Shown here: piece after piece, positions 5,236-12,895 of the stretch
How positions within the stretch are numbered: position 1 is the first letter of the stretch
Layout of the letters: each line of letters starts with the position of its first letter
NCBI GenBank assembly: GCA_002342585.1
Contig: DDQG01000035.1
Span: 4,532-17,426, forward strand
DNA: 12,895 nucleotides
Direction of reading: 5' to 3'
Source: Prevotellaceae bacterium UBA2448
GTDB taxonomy: Bacteria > Bacteroidota > Bacteroidia > Bacteroidales > Bacteroidaceae
Notes under the pieces: generated by a model
Databases searched by the model: none
What the model was told of the DNA's origin: nothing
The model's input: only the letters and a program-made list of their open reading frames with translations
Translations under genes and position numbers: made by a program

Positions 5236-7188
5236 TTATTTTAGTGAGTTAGAACCTTGTTGATTACCACCACGCATTGGCCATCCACCTGTAGCGAGTT
5301 GAACACCAGAATTGAAAGCTTCAATACTACCGTTCTTTCCATAATAGATACGACCATCAGGACCAATGGTAATAGCAGACATGGTTTGTGCACCAATCGC
5401 ATTCTCAACCTCTACCGTTCCGTTGCCGGAAATCTTGAGCAGATTGAATGGAGAAGCATATTGTGAGATATAGGCATTGCCATCTGCGCCAAGTGCAAAG
5501 CCATTATAGATATAGTTCTTGTCCGTCAGATAGCTCCACTTCAATGTACCATCCTTCTTAATGGCATATAGTCCGCCATTCTTTTCACAGATATATACAG
5601 TACCCTCTGCATCAACTACTGGGTGATAGCTGTCGTTAGTAGGAGTTGCGTAAGTCCATAGCGTCTTACCATCAGCCATGTTTACAGCAGCCACACCGCC
5701 CTTAGCCTTAAGCGTAGCATACAATATGCCATCACAAAGTGCTAGCGAACCTCCGCGTTCTGTGACTTTATGTCCTGTGTCACAACTCCAACGCAAAGTA
5801 CCGCTGCTAGTGTACGACCATATGCCCGCATTGGTTCCCATATAGATGTTGCCTTCAGCATCAACTGCTACGCCACCAGAATTTCCAGACTGTGTGGCTT
5901 TCCATTTCTCACTACCTGTTGCTGCATCAAGCGCATAGAGTGTTCCACCATCAACGAGGGCGTAAACTACACCGTCAGATGTTACAGCAGGTGCTGCTTT
6001 CACAGCTTTTCCAAGAGTTGCCGTCCATGCAACGGTTCCATTGGGTGTGAAACAAGTTAAAGTACCAGCGGCATCTTCTGTTCCCAAGAATACTTTACCG
6101 TCTGCTCCCACAACCGGACCTGCACCATATGTCGCTGCAGACATCGTCTGTTGCCACTTGATTTCACCCGAAATAGCATTGATGGCATATATAACTTTGG
6201 TTGATTGTGATACCGTATAGAAGGTCTGTCCATCGGGCGAGAACACGATGTTGCTTGATTTCTGATAGCCAACGTCGGAAACAGTATTCCATGCAAAAGA
6301 CTGGACAGTAACCTTTTCTGTTACAGACTCTGATGTTCCGTCAACATAAGTTACCAGCAATTTGATGTCTTGTTCACCTATGGTTGTAAAGCAGTGAGTA
6401 ATGGACTCACCAATCTCTGTACTTCCATCAGCAAATGTCCAGACAACATTAGCAATTGTTCCTGCAACGAAGTATGCAGGATTCAAATCAAGTTGTGTCA
6501 ACTCTGCGATACGTGGTGATTCAGGCAAAATAGAGAATGGAGACACCTCTCCTGGCGTAGCAGAAGCCTCTACTGAAGTTGATGAACCATGACCATAGAC
6601 ACAAGTCATACGGAACATGTATTCCGTTCCATTGTTCAGTTCGTTTACGAGGTAAGAAGTTGCAGTACTTGCAGGCTCAAGGGTCTTCAGAATATTACCA
6701 CCAGTCAGGACATCCAACTTATAGGTAAAGGCTAGCGAGGTCTGAGGAGCAGTCCATGAGATAAATACTCTCTTGTCACCTGCCATAGTCTTGAAGTCCG
6801 AAACAGGAATACGAGTAGTCTTTGGTGTACAACTTGCACTTACTTTCCCTGAGAGGCCGTCATTGTAACGTCCCTGTACAGTGAATATATATGACACATT
6901 GTTTACAAGGCCTGTAACTACCGTAGAAGTCACATCACTGGCAACTGTCATTGATCCATCACTGACTCCCTCGGCAGATGCCGTCCATGAAATATAAATC
7001 TCATTAGGTAGCGGCTTACCCGTCTGCATTTTCCATGTTAAGGAAACAGATTCGTCGCCTGTCACGGCTTCCAATTTCTCTGCCTGGTAGCGATTAAATT
7101 CTGAGGAGAAAGAATATTCATCCTTGCAGGCTACCAAAGTGAGCAGAAGCACCAAAAGTAACGGTATATGATAGATAATCTTCTTCAT
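5236..7188 (-). CDS. Surface lipoprotein with two FN3-like domains, a PKD-like domain and a PQQ-type beta-propeller
   Basis: A 650-residue lipoprotein in the position where SusE/SusF-type surface binding proteins normally sit. Lipobox LVAC ends at Cys21 and is followed by Lys-Asp-Glu. Order of domains: FN3-like 1 at about 36-123, FN3-like 2 at about 127-213, a PKD-like domain at about 219-297 (VVWTFADGST and the closing LLVTYVDGTS), then a propeller from about 300 to 635. The propeller has at least six repeats of about 40 residues ending in G-x-x-x-W, with Trp at 345, 388, 429, 467, 511 and 551, and a seventh without Trp near 593. The C-terminal GGWPMRGGNQQGS resembles the WPM tail found after PQQ-type propellers. 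No quinone cofactor site or catalytic triad is evident, so binding or scaffolding is more likely than dehydrogenase activity. It is six bases from the next gene. Confidence 0.88.
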   Translation of the reverse strand: MKKIIYHIPLLLVLLLTLVACKDEYSFSSEFNRYQAEKLEAVTGDESVSLTWKMQTGKPLPNEIYISWTASAEGVSDGSMTVASDVTSTVVTGLVNNVSYIFTVQGRYNDGLSGKVSASCTPKTTRIPVSDFKTMAGDKRVFISWTAPQTSLAFTYKLDVLTGGNILKTLEPASTATSYLVNELNNGTEYMFRMTCVYGHGSSTSVEASATPGEVSPFSILPESPRIAELTQLDLNPAYFVAGTIANVVWTFADGSTEIGESITHCFTTIGEQDIKLLVTYVDGTSESVTEKVTVQSFAWNTVSDVGYQKSSNIVFSPDGQTFYTVSQSTKVIYAINAISGEIKWQQTMSAATYGAGPVVGADGKVFLGTEDAAGTLTCFTPNGTVAWTATLGKAVKAAPAVTSDGVVYALVDGGTLYALDAATGSEKWKATQSGNSGGVAVDAEGNIYMGTNAGIWSYTSSGTLRWSCDTGHKVTERGGSLALCDGILYATLKAKGGVAAVNMADGKTLWTYATPTNDSYHPVVDAEGTVYICEKNGGLYAIKKDGTLKWSYLTDKNYIYNGFALGADGNAYISQYASPFNLLKISGNGTVEVENAIGAQTMSAITIGPDGRIYYGKNGSIEAFNSGVQLATGGWPMRGGNQQGSNSLK

Positions 7189-7209
7189 AATGTTTCGTGT
7201 TTTATTAAA

Positions 7210-8604
7210 TTAATAACCAGGATTCTGCCACATAATAGACTCGTTATTGATACGTTCAAGTTCTGTGGTAGGAATAGGGAATAATAATTGGTATTGCTGA
7301 ATGGCATGTCCTTCAGCAGCAGCAGCTTCTTGCGCTCCTCCCAAACGTACGGAATCAAACCAGCGCTGACCTTCATAGGGGAATTCCTTTTGACGTTCCA
7401 ACATCACAGCCTTCCGGAAGGATGCTTGGTCAGGCACGGAAGTGATGTCAATAGGCGTTAAGCCTGCACGAGTATGCACGGCATTCAAAGCAACTGTAGC
7501 AGGTGCTGTCTGACTGCCATTATATCCAACTTCATTTAGTGCTTCTGCGTACATCAGCAATACATCAGCATAACGTAGGATAATGTTGTCGCATCCGTAT
7601 TGAGAGGTAGTAGCATCACGTGTGTCGTAGAATTTTCGCATCAGACAAACTTTCACGCCAGGAACCTGTACGTATTCAAGCAAAGCTGCACGCTGGTCAT
7701 TAGTTGAGTAAAGATGATTGAGCGTTGCCGTCCTGTTTGTCTCATCGGTAAGGTTGGTAATTGAATACCATGCCCCATGACCTTCACCAACCTCCTGCTT
7801 ATTATAGCGGATAGCAAAGATAATCTCAGCATTCATCTTGTTATTGACATCAAAGACATCTGCAATGTTGGGGAGCAAAGAATAAGTGTCAATCATCGTT
7901 GCAAGCACATCAGCAGCCTCTTTGGGTTTTTTGAAGGTAAGATATGCTTTAGCCAGCAAAGCCTTTGCAGCTCCTGATGTAACACGTCCTACGTCACTAC
8001 CAGTGTATTTAGCAGGAAGCATGTTGTTGTCAACAATAGTTTTCAGATCGCCACAGATGATATCATACATCTGGTCTTCTGTAGCCCTACCTATGCCAAG
8101 TGCTTCTGAAACAGTCACCACCTTTTTAGAAATAGGAACACATCCCCATGCACGATACATATTGAAGTAGGTATAGGCACGGATGAACATGGCTTCGGCC
8201 TTGTACTGCTGCTTCTTGGTTTCGTCAAAATTGGCAGCATCAATACGGTCAAGTACCATATTACAACGGTATATGCCATTGTTGAAATTAGCCCAAAGGT
8301 TATCAAGGATACCATTGGCTGCATTCTCCTTGAACTGGTCTATATCATAACGGTCTTGTGTTCCTGAGGTCGGAGCATTCAAAAAGAGATTGTCCGAGCG
8401 ATATTCACAGAGTTCAATGTAATAGTCCATTTGGGTCTGCAATTTAGAATAGCAGCCACTAACAGCCATCTTAAAATCGTTCTCTGTCTGATATATCTGA
8501 TCTACGGTAACTTGGTCATTAGGTGATAATTCGAAGAAGCTATCACTGCAAGAGCCCATTAGGAAGGCAATGACCACAACCGATATTGTTTTTATACTTT
8601 TCAT
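7210..8604 (-). CDS. SusD/RagB-family outer-membrane lipoprotein
   Basis: The substrate-binding lid of the SusCD import complex, 464 residues and somewhat shorter than many SusD proteins (500-600). The signal peptide ends in a lipobox with Cys19 (MGSC), followed by Ser-Asp-Ser, consistent with surface export. The N-terminal half carries the TPR-like helices of the family (for example AEAMFIRAYTYFNMYRAWG, near 135-153). The C-terminal half has the conserved NIILRYADVLLMYAEALNE (340-358) and the closing RQKEFPYEGQRWFDSVRLG segment. The family is normally associated with glycans, but fold similarity says nothing about the ligand, and the neighbours point to a phosphorylated compound. It starts 19 bases after susC, in the usual order. 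Confidence 0.96.
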   Translation of the reverse strand: MKSIKTISVVVIAFLMGSCSDSFFELSPNDQVTVDQIYQTENDFKMAVSGCYSKLQTQMDYYIELCEYRSDNLFLNAPTSGTQDRYDIDQFKENAANGILDNLWANFNNGIYRCNMVLDRIDAANFDETKKQQYKAEAMFIRAYTYFNMYRAWGCVPISKKVVTVSEALGIGRATEDQMYDIICGDLKTIVDNNMLPAKYTGSDVGRVTSGAAKALLAKAYLTFKKPKEAADVLATMIDTYSLLPNIADVFDVNNKMNAEIIFAIRYNKQEVGEGHGAWYSITNLTDETNRTATLNHLYSTNDQRAALLEYVQVPGVKVCLMRKFYDTRDATTSQYGCDNIILRYADVLLMYAEALNEVGYNGSQTAPATVALNAVHTRAGLTPIDITSVPDQASFRKAVMLERQKEFPYEGQRWFDSVRLGGAQEAAAAEGHAIQQYQLLFPIPTTELERINNESIMWQNPGY

Positions 8605-8623
8605 ATTTGTAGTGGTATTTGGG

Positions 8624-11600
8624 TTATAACGTTGTAATGTTTATACCAATCATGAAGGTCTTGGAAAGAGGATAGGTACCATAGTCCTCACCAGGTGAAA
8701 GAGCATTGCTGTTTCGCAGGCTCACCTCAGGATTGTATCCAGTATAGTTGGTCCAAGTCTTCAGGTTGTTGCCTGAGAAGTACACACGAAGTTTTTCAAG
8801 ATTGAGTTTCTTGGTCCACTTTTTGGGGAAGGTGTATCCGATGGTCACATTCTGCAAGCGTAGATAAGATCCGTCCTCCAAATGCCAGGTAGAGGTGCGA
8901 CTGTTATTACCAGTAGTTTTGCGGTTAGCACGGTTTGTCATTCCATCGCCAGGATTCTCAGTACTGATAAAACGGTTAAGCGCTATTGTAGTACCGTTAA
9001 CATTACCCTCCATATTGTCAAGGTATCTGCGATTCAAGTTAAGAATCTCATTACCGTAAACACCCTGGAAGTTAATGCTAAAGTCAATGCCCTTATAATT
9101 CAGAGTTCCGCCAAATCCATAGGTAAAGTCTGGCATGTAGTTGCCCACTATGGTACGGTCTTTGTCAAGGTCGATAACGCCATCTCCATCCACATCAATG
9201 AAGCGGAAGTCGCCAACCTTGGCATTGCTTACATGCGGATAAGCATCCAGTTCCTCCTGGCTCTTAAAGATACCGTCTTGTACCAAGAGATAGTATGAGC
9301 CGATACGCTCACCAACCTGAGTAATGTAATAGGCATGTGATACGCTACCTGTGGAGATGATAGGCGTGTCATTGGCGCCAAGTGCTTTCACCTCATTGAC
9401 ATTACGAGAGTAGTTGGCATTGAACGAATATTTCAGCCCATTCTTATAAGAGTGCTGTGATGTCAATGTGATTTCCCAACCGCGGTTTTGCACTTCACCT
9501 ATGTTCATACGGGTTGTCTGATAACCGGTAAGGCGAGGTATAGGAACATTGAGCAACATATCCGTTGTCTTTGAGTTATAATACTCAATGGTAGCTCCGA
9601 AATAACCATCGAACGCGGTAATATCAAGACCGAAGTTCATCATGGATGTCTTCTCCCAAGTCAAATCGGGATTTTCTACGCCGTTAGGCTTGTAACCGTT
9701 TGCACGTGAACCGTCACCTGTTCCAAGCACATAGTCCTCTATGCCCATTGTAGCCAGATGCTCATAGTTTCCGATGTCAAAGTTACCTGTCTTACCATAG
9801 CTGAAACGCAACTTGGCATCATTCAACCATGACATGAATTTCTTATCCTTGATGAACTTCTCATCAGAGAATCGCCATGCAACAGAGGCAGAGGGGAAAT
9901 AACCCCAGCGATGGTTAGAGCCGAAACGGGAAGAACCATCAGCACGGATGGCTGCTGAAAGCATGTAGCGCCCTAAGTAGCTGTACTGAACGCGGGCCAG
10001 ATAAGAGGCAAGTGCCCATTGGGTAGTTTTTGAGTTTCCATCTGTTACCGTACCACCTGTAATCGTCTGAATATAGTCATTGGGATAGTCTGTGGCCTTT
10101 ACGTAAACACCACGATAGGTCTCCTTCTGTGCTGACTGTACAAGTACGGCATTGATTGAGTGGTCACCAAAGGTGGCATTGTAGTTCAATTGATTCTCCC
10201 AAAGCCAGTTGAAATAGGAGCCATGTGAACTTTCGCCAACAGGATTAGATGGGTTGTCGTAATAAGCTTTGCCCAGCAAAGGTAATGTTGACTGGCGGAA
10301 GGTGTCATTCTGTGCTCCATAGTAGTTTCCGCCAAATGAGGTCTGGAAAGAGATTCCATAGCCAAAATCAAAACCAGCATAGATTCTTCCCACAATTGTC
10401 ATTCGCTCAACCTTATCACTCTTCAGTTTTGCCAAAGCCACTGGGTTAAGGATTTCGTTATGCTGATAATCGTTACCAATTCGCCAATAACCATTACCTT
10501 GATAATTGAAACTGCCATCGGCATTGTAAACGGGCCAGATAGGACAAGAGGCTAATGCCGACTGTACAACGCCCTCGTTACCATAGGAACCAGAAGCATT
10601 CACTCTGTTGGAGACAGAATAAGAGGGCGCTACGTTAATACCATATTTGAATCGCTTGTATTTTCCGTCAAGATTAAAACGGAAAGAATATTTCTGATAG
10701 TCGGACTCAATGATGATACCCTTCCTATCGTAATAATTCGCAGAAACAAAATAATTAACAGCGTCACTCTTTCCTTGTAAAGAGACATTGTGACTGGTAG
10801 TGTGACCTACACGGAATATCTCGTCTTGCCAGTCTGTATCTGTCAGACCTTCCTCGCCTGTGAGATAGGGATAAAGTTCTATTGGATAGTTGCTGTAAGA
10901 TTCTGGACGAATTCCGTTCGGATCGGTTCCTCCTGGATGTAAATCATAATAGGCATTATCGTGAGCCTCCTTTGACACCTGTGCATACTGATATGCATTC
11001 ATCATGGGAAGCTTCTTGGAAACCTTATCCCATCCGAAGTAGCCATCATAAGATACTTTTAACTTATCAGATGCACCTTTCTTGGTGGTGATGATAACAA
11101 CACCATTACTACCACGAGAACCGTAAATAGCGGCAGAAGAGGCATCTTTCAGTACTTCCAGTGATTCTACATCGTTAGGATTGATGTTTGACAAACCATT
11201 TTCCATAGGAACGCCATCCACGATATATAGCGGCTCATTACCTGCCGTTGCTGATGACACACCACGAACGCGAACCATGATGTTATTTCCTTCCGGATCA
11301 CCACTGGTTTGTAACACCTGTACACCAGGCATCTTTCCTGCCATTGACTGACGAATATCTGCATTGGGAAGGTCGGCAATGTCTTCTGCTTTAATTTGAG
11401 AAATAGCAGTAGATACATCGCGTTTCTTCTGAACACCATAACCTACTACAACTACCTCTTCCAGAACTTGCTTGTCCTCGAACAGTGTGATATTCATATT
11501 GGCTTTTGCCTTTTCTTCTATAGTCTGATAGCCTATATAGGAAAAAACCAGTGTGGACTTTGAGTCAGCAGAAAGTGTGAAGTTTCCCTCGTAGTCAGTA

Positions 11601-12037
11601 ATTACACCATTGGTTGTGCCTTTCTCTACGATGCTGGCTCCGATGACACCTTCTCCAGTCTCGTCAATGACTTTACCTTTTATGGTGATTTTGTTAGGAG
11701 TAGTGACATCGGCCTTCTGAGGAACTATGACAATTTGATTGCCCTTTACCTCATAGGTATAGCCTGTGCCGCTTAGCAAATCAGCAATGACCTGCGTAAC
11801 ACTCTTGTTCTTCTGGTTAAGAACAACTTGTTTGTTGACATTGAGTTGAGAGGCATTGTAGGCAATCTTGTAATTGCTTACAGACTCAATCTTCTCAAAT
11901 GCTTGCTTAAGAGTCAGACGTTCATTGTTAAACGAGACATTCTGAGCCCCAACGGATAGACTGCCAGCGAAAAGAAGCATAGCAGAAATCCAAAGAATGA
12001 GTTTTTTTCTTTGTTTCATTTTAGGTTCAGTTTTCAT
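8624..12037 (-). CDS. SusC/RagA-family TonB-dependent transporter with STN signalling domain
   Basis: The outer-membrane pore of the SusCD system, 1137 residues. In order: a signal peptide (about 1-31, ending SVGAQ), an STN domain (about 37-105), a carboxypeptidase-regulatory-like domain (about 117-188), a TonB-box region (LEEVVVVGYG, 192-201), a plug (about 205-320, with LYIVDGVPM, the NPNDVESLEVLKDASSAAIYG core and GVVIITTKKG), then the beta-barrel to the C-terminus. Ligand-driven import uses TonB/ExbBD energy from the inner membrane. The STN domain marks it as a transducer that signals to the FecR anti-sigma encoded just upstream. The start could be Met1 (12037) or Met7 (12019). The latter gives a more typical signal peptide, and neither has a strong Shine-Dalgarno. 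Confidence 0.97.
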   Translation of the reverse strand: MKTEPKMKQRKKLILWISAMLLFAGSLSVGAQNVSFNNERLTLKQAFEKIESVSNYKIAYNASQLNVNKQVVLNQKNKSVTQVIADLLSGTGYTYEVKGNQIVIVPQKADVTTPNKITIKGKVIDETGEGVIGASIVEKGTTNGVITDYEGNFTLSADSKSTLVFSYIGYQTIEEKAKANMNITLFEDKQVLEEVVVVGYGVQKKRDVSTAISQIKAEDIADLPNADIRQSMAGKMPGVQVLQTSGDPEGNNIMVRVRGVSSATAGNEPLYIVDGVPMENGLSNINPNDVESLEVLKDASSAAIYGSRGSNGVVIITTKKGASDKLKVSYDGYFGWDKVSKKLPMMNAYQYAQVSKEAHDNAYYDLHPGGTDPNGIRPESYSNYPIELYPYLTGEEGLTDTDWQDEIFRVGHTTSHNVSLQGKSDAVNYFVSANYYDRKGIIIESDYQKYSFRFNLDGKYKRFKYGINVAPSYSVSNRVNASGSYGNEGVVQSALASCPIWPVYNADGSFNYQGNGYWRIGNDYQHNEILNPVALAKLKSDKVERMTIVGRIYAGFDFGYGISFQTSFGGNYYGAQNDTFRQSTLPLLGKAYYDNPSNPVGESSHGSYFNWLWENQLNYNATFGDHSINAVLVQSAQKETYRGVYVKATDYPNDYIQTITGGTVTDGNSKTTQWALASYLARVQYSYLGRYMLSAAIRADGSSRFGSNHRWGYFPSASVAWRFSDEKFIKDKKFMSWLNDAKLRFSYGKTGNFDIGNYEHLATMGIEDYVLGTGDGSRANGYKPNGVENPDLTWEKTSMMNFGLDITAFDGYFGATIEYYNSKTTDMLLNVPIPRLTGYQTTRMNIGEVQNRGWEITLTSQHSYKNGLKYSFNANYSRNVNEVKALGANDTPIISTGSVSHAYYITQVGERIGSYYLLVQDGIFKSQEELDAYPHVSNAKVGDFRFIDVDGDGVIDLDKDRTIVGNYMPDFTYGFGGTLNYKGIDFSINFQGVYGNEILNLNRRYLDNMEGNVNGTTIALNRFISTENPGDGMTNRANRKTTGNNSRTSTWHLEDGSYLRLQNVTIGYTFPKKWTKKLNLEKLRVYFSGNNLKTWTNYTGYNPEVSLRNSNALSPGEDYGTYPLSKTFMIGINITTL

Positions 12038-12055
12038 TAGTAAATAAAGTTAGTA

Positions 12056-12084
12056 TATTTAGGACAAGATAAAAGCCCTAAATA
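12056..12084. promoter_or_regulatory. Spaced dyad in the fecR-susC gap
   Basis: A perfect 8-base inverted repeat (TATTTAGG at 12056-12063, CCTAAATA at 12077-12084) is separated by 13 bases. It lies in the 79-base gap between the anti-sigma gene and susC, 19 bases upstream of the susC start. It could be an operator, part of an ECF-type promoter, or a weak leader hairpin. No full TAnnTTTG promoter is found in this gap. The AT-rich context means an 8-base dyad could arise by chance. Confidence 0.35.
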
Positions 12085-12116
12085 CCCAATCTTTTATTGT
12101 TAATAAAACTAAAAAA

Positions 12117-12895
12117 TTATTCTATGTAGACATCCTGTCCCTTTATCTCATAGTGAAGGGCGGGTACCAGCATTTTGATAATAGACATAACTTCTTCAAT
12201 GGATTCATTAGAATTAAAATGAACACGAATGGTCTGGTCATCAAACTGGTCGTTTCTTATATGGATTTTCACATTATAGGCTCGTTCCAATTGGGTTATG
12301 ACTTGACGGAATTTTGCATCGTCAAAATATAATGCACCCGTTCGCCATACAGAATAATTATCAATATCAAGATGTGAGATATCTACCTGACCAGTCTGTG
12401 AATTATACACAAGATGGTCATGGGGAGACAAGAGATAAGTTTGATTTTTTTCTTCAATTTCCACTTGTATCTTTCCAGATTCAAGCGTTGTGGTGATTTC
12501 TGGATTATCAGGATATGAGCAGACATTGAAAGATGTACCTAACACTTTCAACCTTATCTGGTTAACGTCAATAATAAAAGGATGCTCCTTGTCTTTTGTA
12601 ACATCGAAGAATGCCTCGCCAGAGAGGCAGACATTCCTTTCCTTTGATACAAATTGAGAGGGATAGATGAGCGTACTTCCACTATTAAGCCATACCTTAG
12701 AACTGTCTGGAAGGGTTACCAACTCACGTTCGCCGTAAGCTGTAAATTTGTGGATGAACCTAACCTCCTTATAATAGTTTGGCTCATAACTCATGCTCTT
12801 ATATATAAAATAGGTGGAGCCTATAAGAACAACAGGTATTACCCAAAGAGCAGCTAATCGCAGCCATGCGTATAACTTAGGCATACGGCTATTGC
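12117..12895 (-). CDS. FecR-family anti-sigma factor (5' end beyond the window)
   Basis: The frame is open to the right edge with no stop, and the first ATG seen (12884) lies immediately before the membrane helix, so the usual cytoplasmic N-terminal sigma-binding part (roughly 80 residues) is missing from the window. Counting from that ATG, a single membrane helix occupies about 6-28. A periplasmic FecR domain follows at about 48-140 (LPDSSKVWLNSGS, LSGEAFFDV, KVLGTSFNV, LESGKIQVEI), and a C-terminal DUF4974-type domain at about 180-254 (ALYFDDAKFRQVITQLERAY), which resembles STN and receives the signal from it. Such proteins sequester an ECF sigma factor until the partner SusC senses substrate. 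The sigma gene is expected just to the right. It lies 79 bases upstream of susC. Confidence 0.95.
   Translation of the reverse strand, partial: NSRMPKLYAWLRLAALWVIPVVLIGSTYFIYKSMSYEPNYYKEVRFIHKFTAYGERELVTLPDSSKVWLNSGSTLIYPSQFVSKERNVCLSGEAFFDVTKDKEHPFIIDVNQIRLKVLGTSFNVCSYPDNPEITTTLESGKIQVEIEEKNQTYLLSPHDHLVYNSQTGQVDISHLDIDNYSVWRTGALYFDDAKFRQVITQLERAYNVKIHIRNDQFDDQTIRVHFNSNESIEEVMSIIKMLVPALHYEIKGQDVYIE

Noticed and set aside
8882..9298. Plus-strand open frame of 138 codons inside susC
   Set aside because: It is antisense to the conserved barrel region of SusC. Low-complexity Val/Ile/Ala content fits a shadow of the real frame.
1..12895. CRISPR arrays, tRNA or rRNA genes, insertion sequences with a transposase
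   Set aside because: No regularly spaced direct repeats, cloverleaf-type sequences, rRNA-like stretches or transposase and integrase motifs were seen on either strand.

Overview
The window looks like chromosomal DNA from a Bacteroidales bacterium (Bacteroides, Parabacteroides or Prevotella type). The basis is a SusC/SusD pair, a FecR-type anti-sigma factor, outer-membrane lipoproteins with acidic residues after the lipobox cysteine, and Bacteroidetes promoter signatures (TTTG, about 20 bases, then TAnnTTTG). I cannot name the species. Every gene I accept is on the minus strand, so the locus reads from right to left.

From 12895 down to 1924 there is one long gene cluster. It holds a FecR-like anti-sigma factor cut by the right edge, a SusC-type TonB-dependent transporter with an N-terminal STN signalling domain, a SusD lipoprotein, a lipoprotein built of two FN3-like domains, a PKD-like domain and a PQQ-type beta-propeller, a metallo-beta-lactamase-fold lipoprotein, a secreted glycerophosphodiester phosphodiesterase, and an OPA-family (GlpT-like) transporter. 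From susC onward the gaps are 0 to 21 bases, so this is very probably one operon. It ends at a strong hairpin terminator at 1842-1871.

Together the genes suggest a SusCD uptake system for a phosphorylated glycerol compound rather than a plain polysaccharide. Surface lipoproteins would bind and perhaps trim the substrate, SusCD would import it, the periplasmic phosphodiesterase would release sn-glycerol 3-phosphate, and the OPA transporter would carry it into the cytoplasm. Glycerophosphodiesters from phospholipids and poly-glycerol-phosphate teichoic acid are the natural candidates. No glycoside hydrolase is present in the window. The STN domain plus FecR implies substrate-triggered control through an ECF sigma factor, which would lie just beyond the right edge.

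Left of the terminator (1-1800) the character changes to small genes of unknown function. A good Bacteroidetes promoter (1752-1783) faces left. Next comes a roughly 230-base non-coding stretch with a long imperfect inverted repeat (1576-1700) and possible terminal repeats. Then come a two-gene cassette (79 and 166 codons) closed by a textbook terminator (670-698), and a second promoter with a translationally coupled pair of small genes (about 96 and 95 codons). This part resembles accessory or mobile-element-derived DNA, but no integrase, relaxase or transposase is visible.
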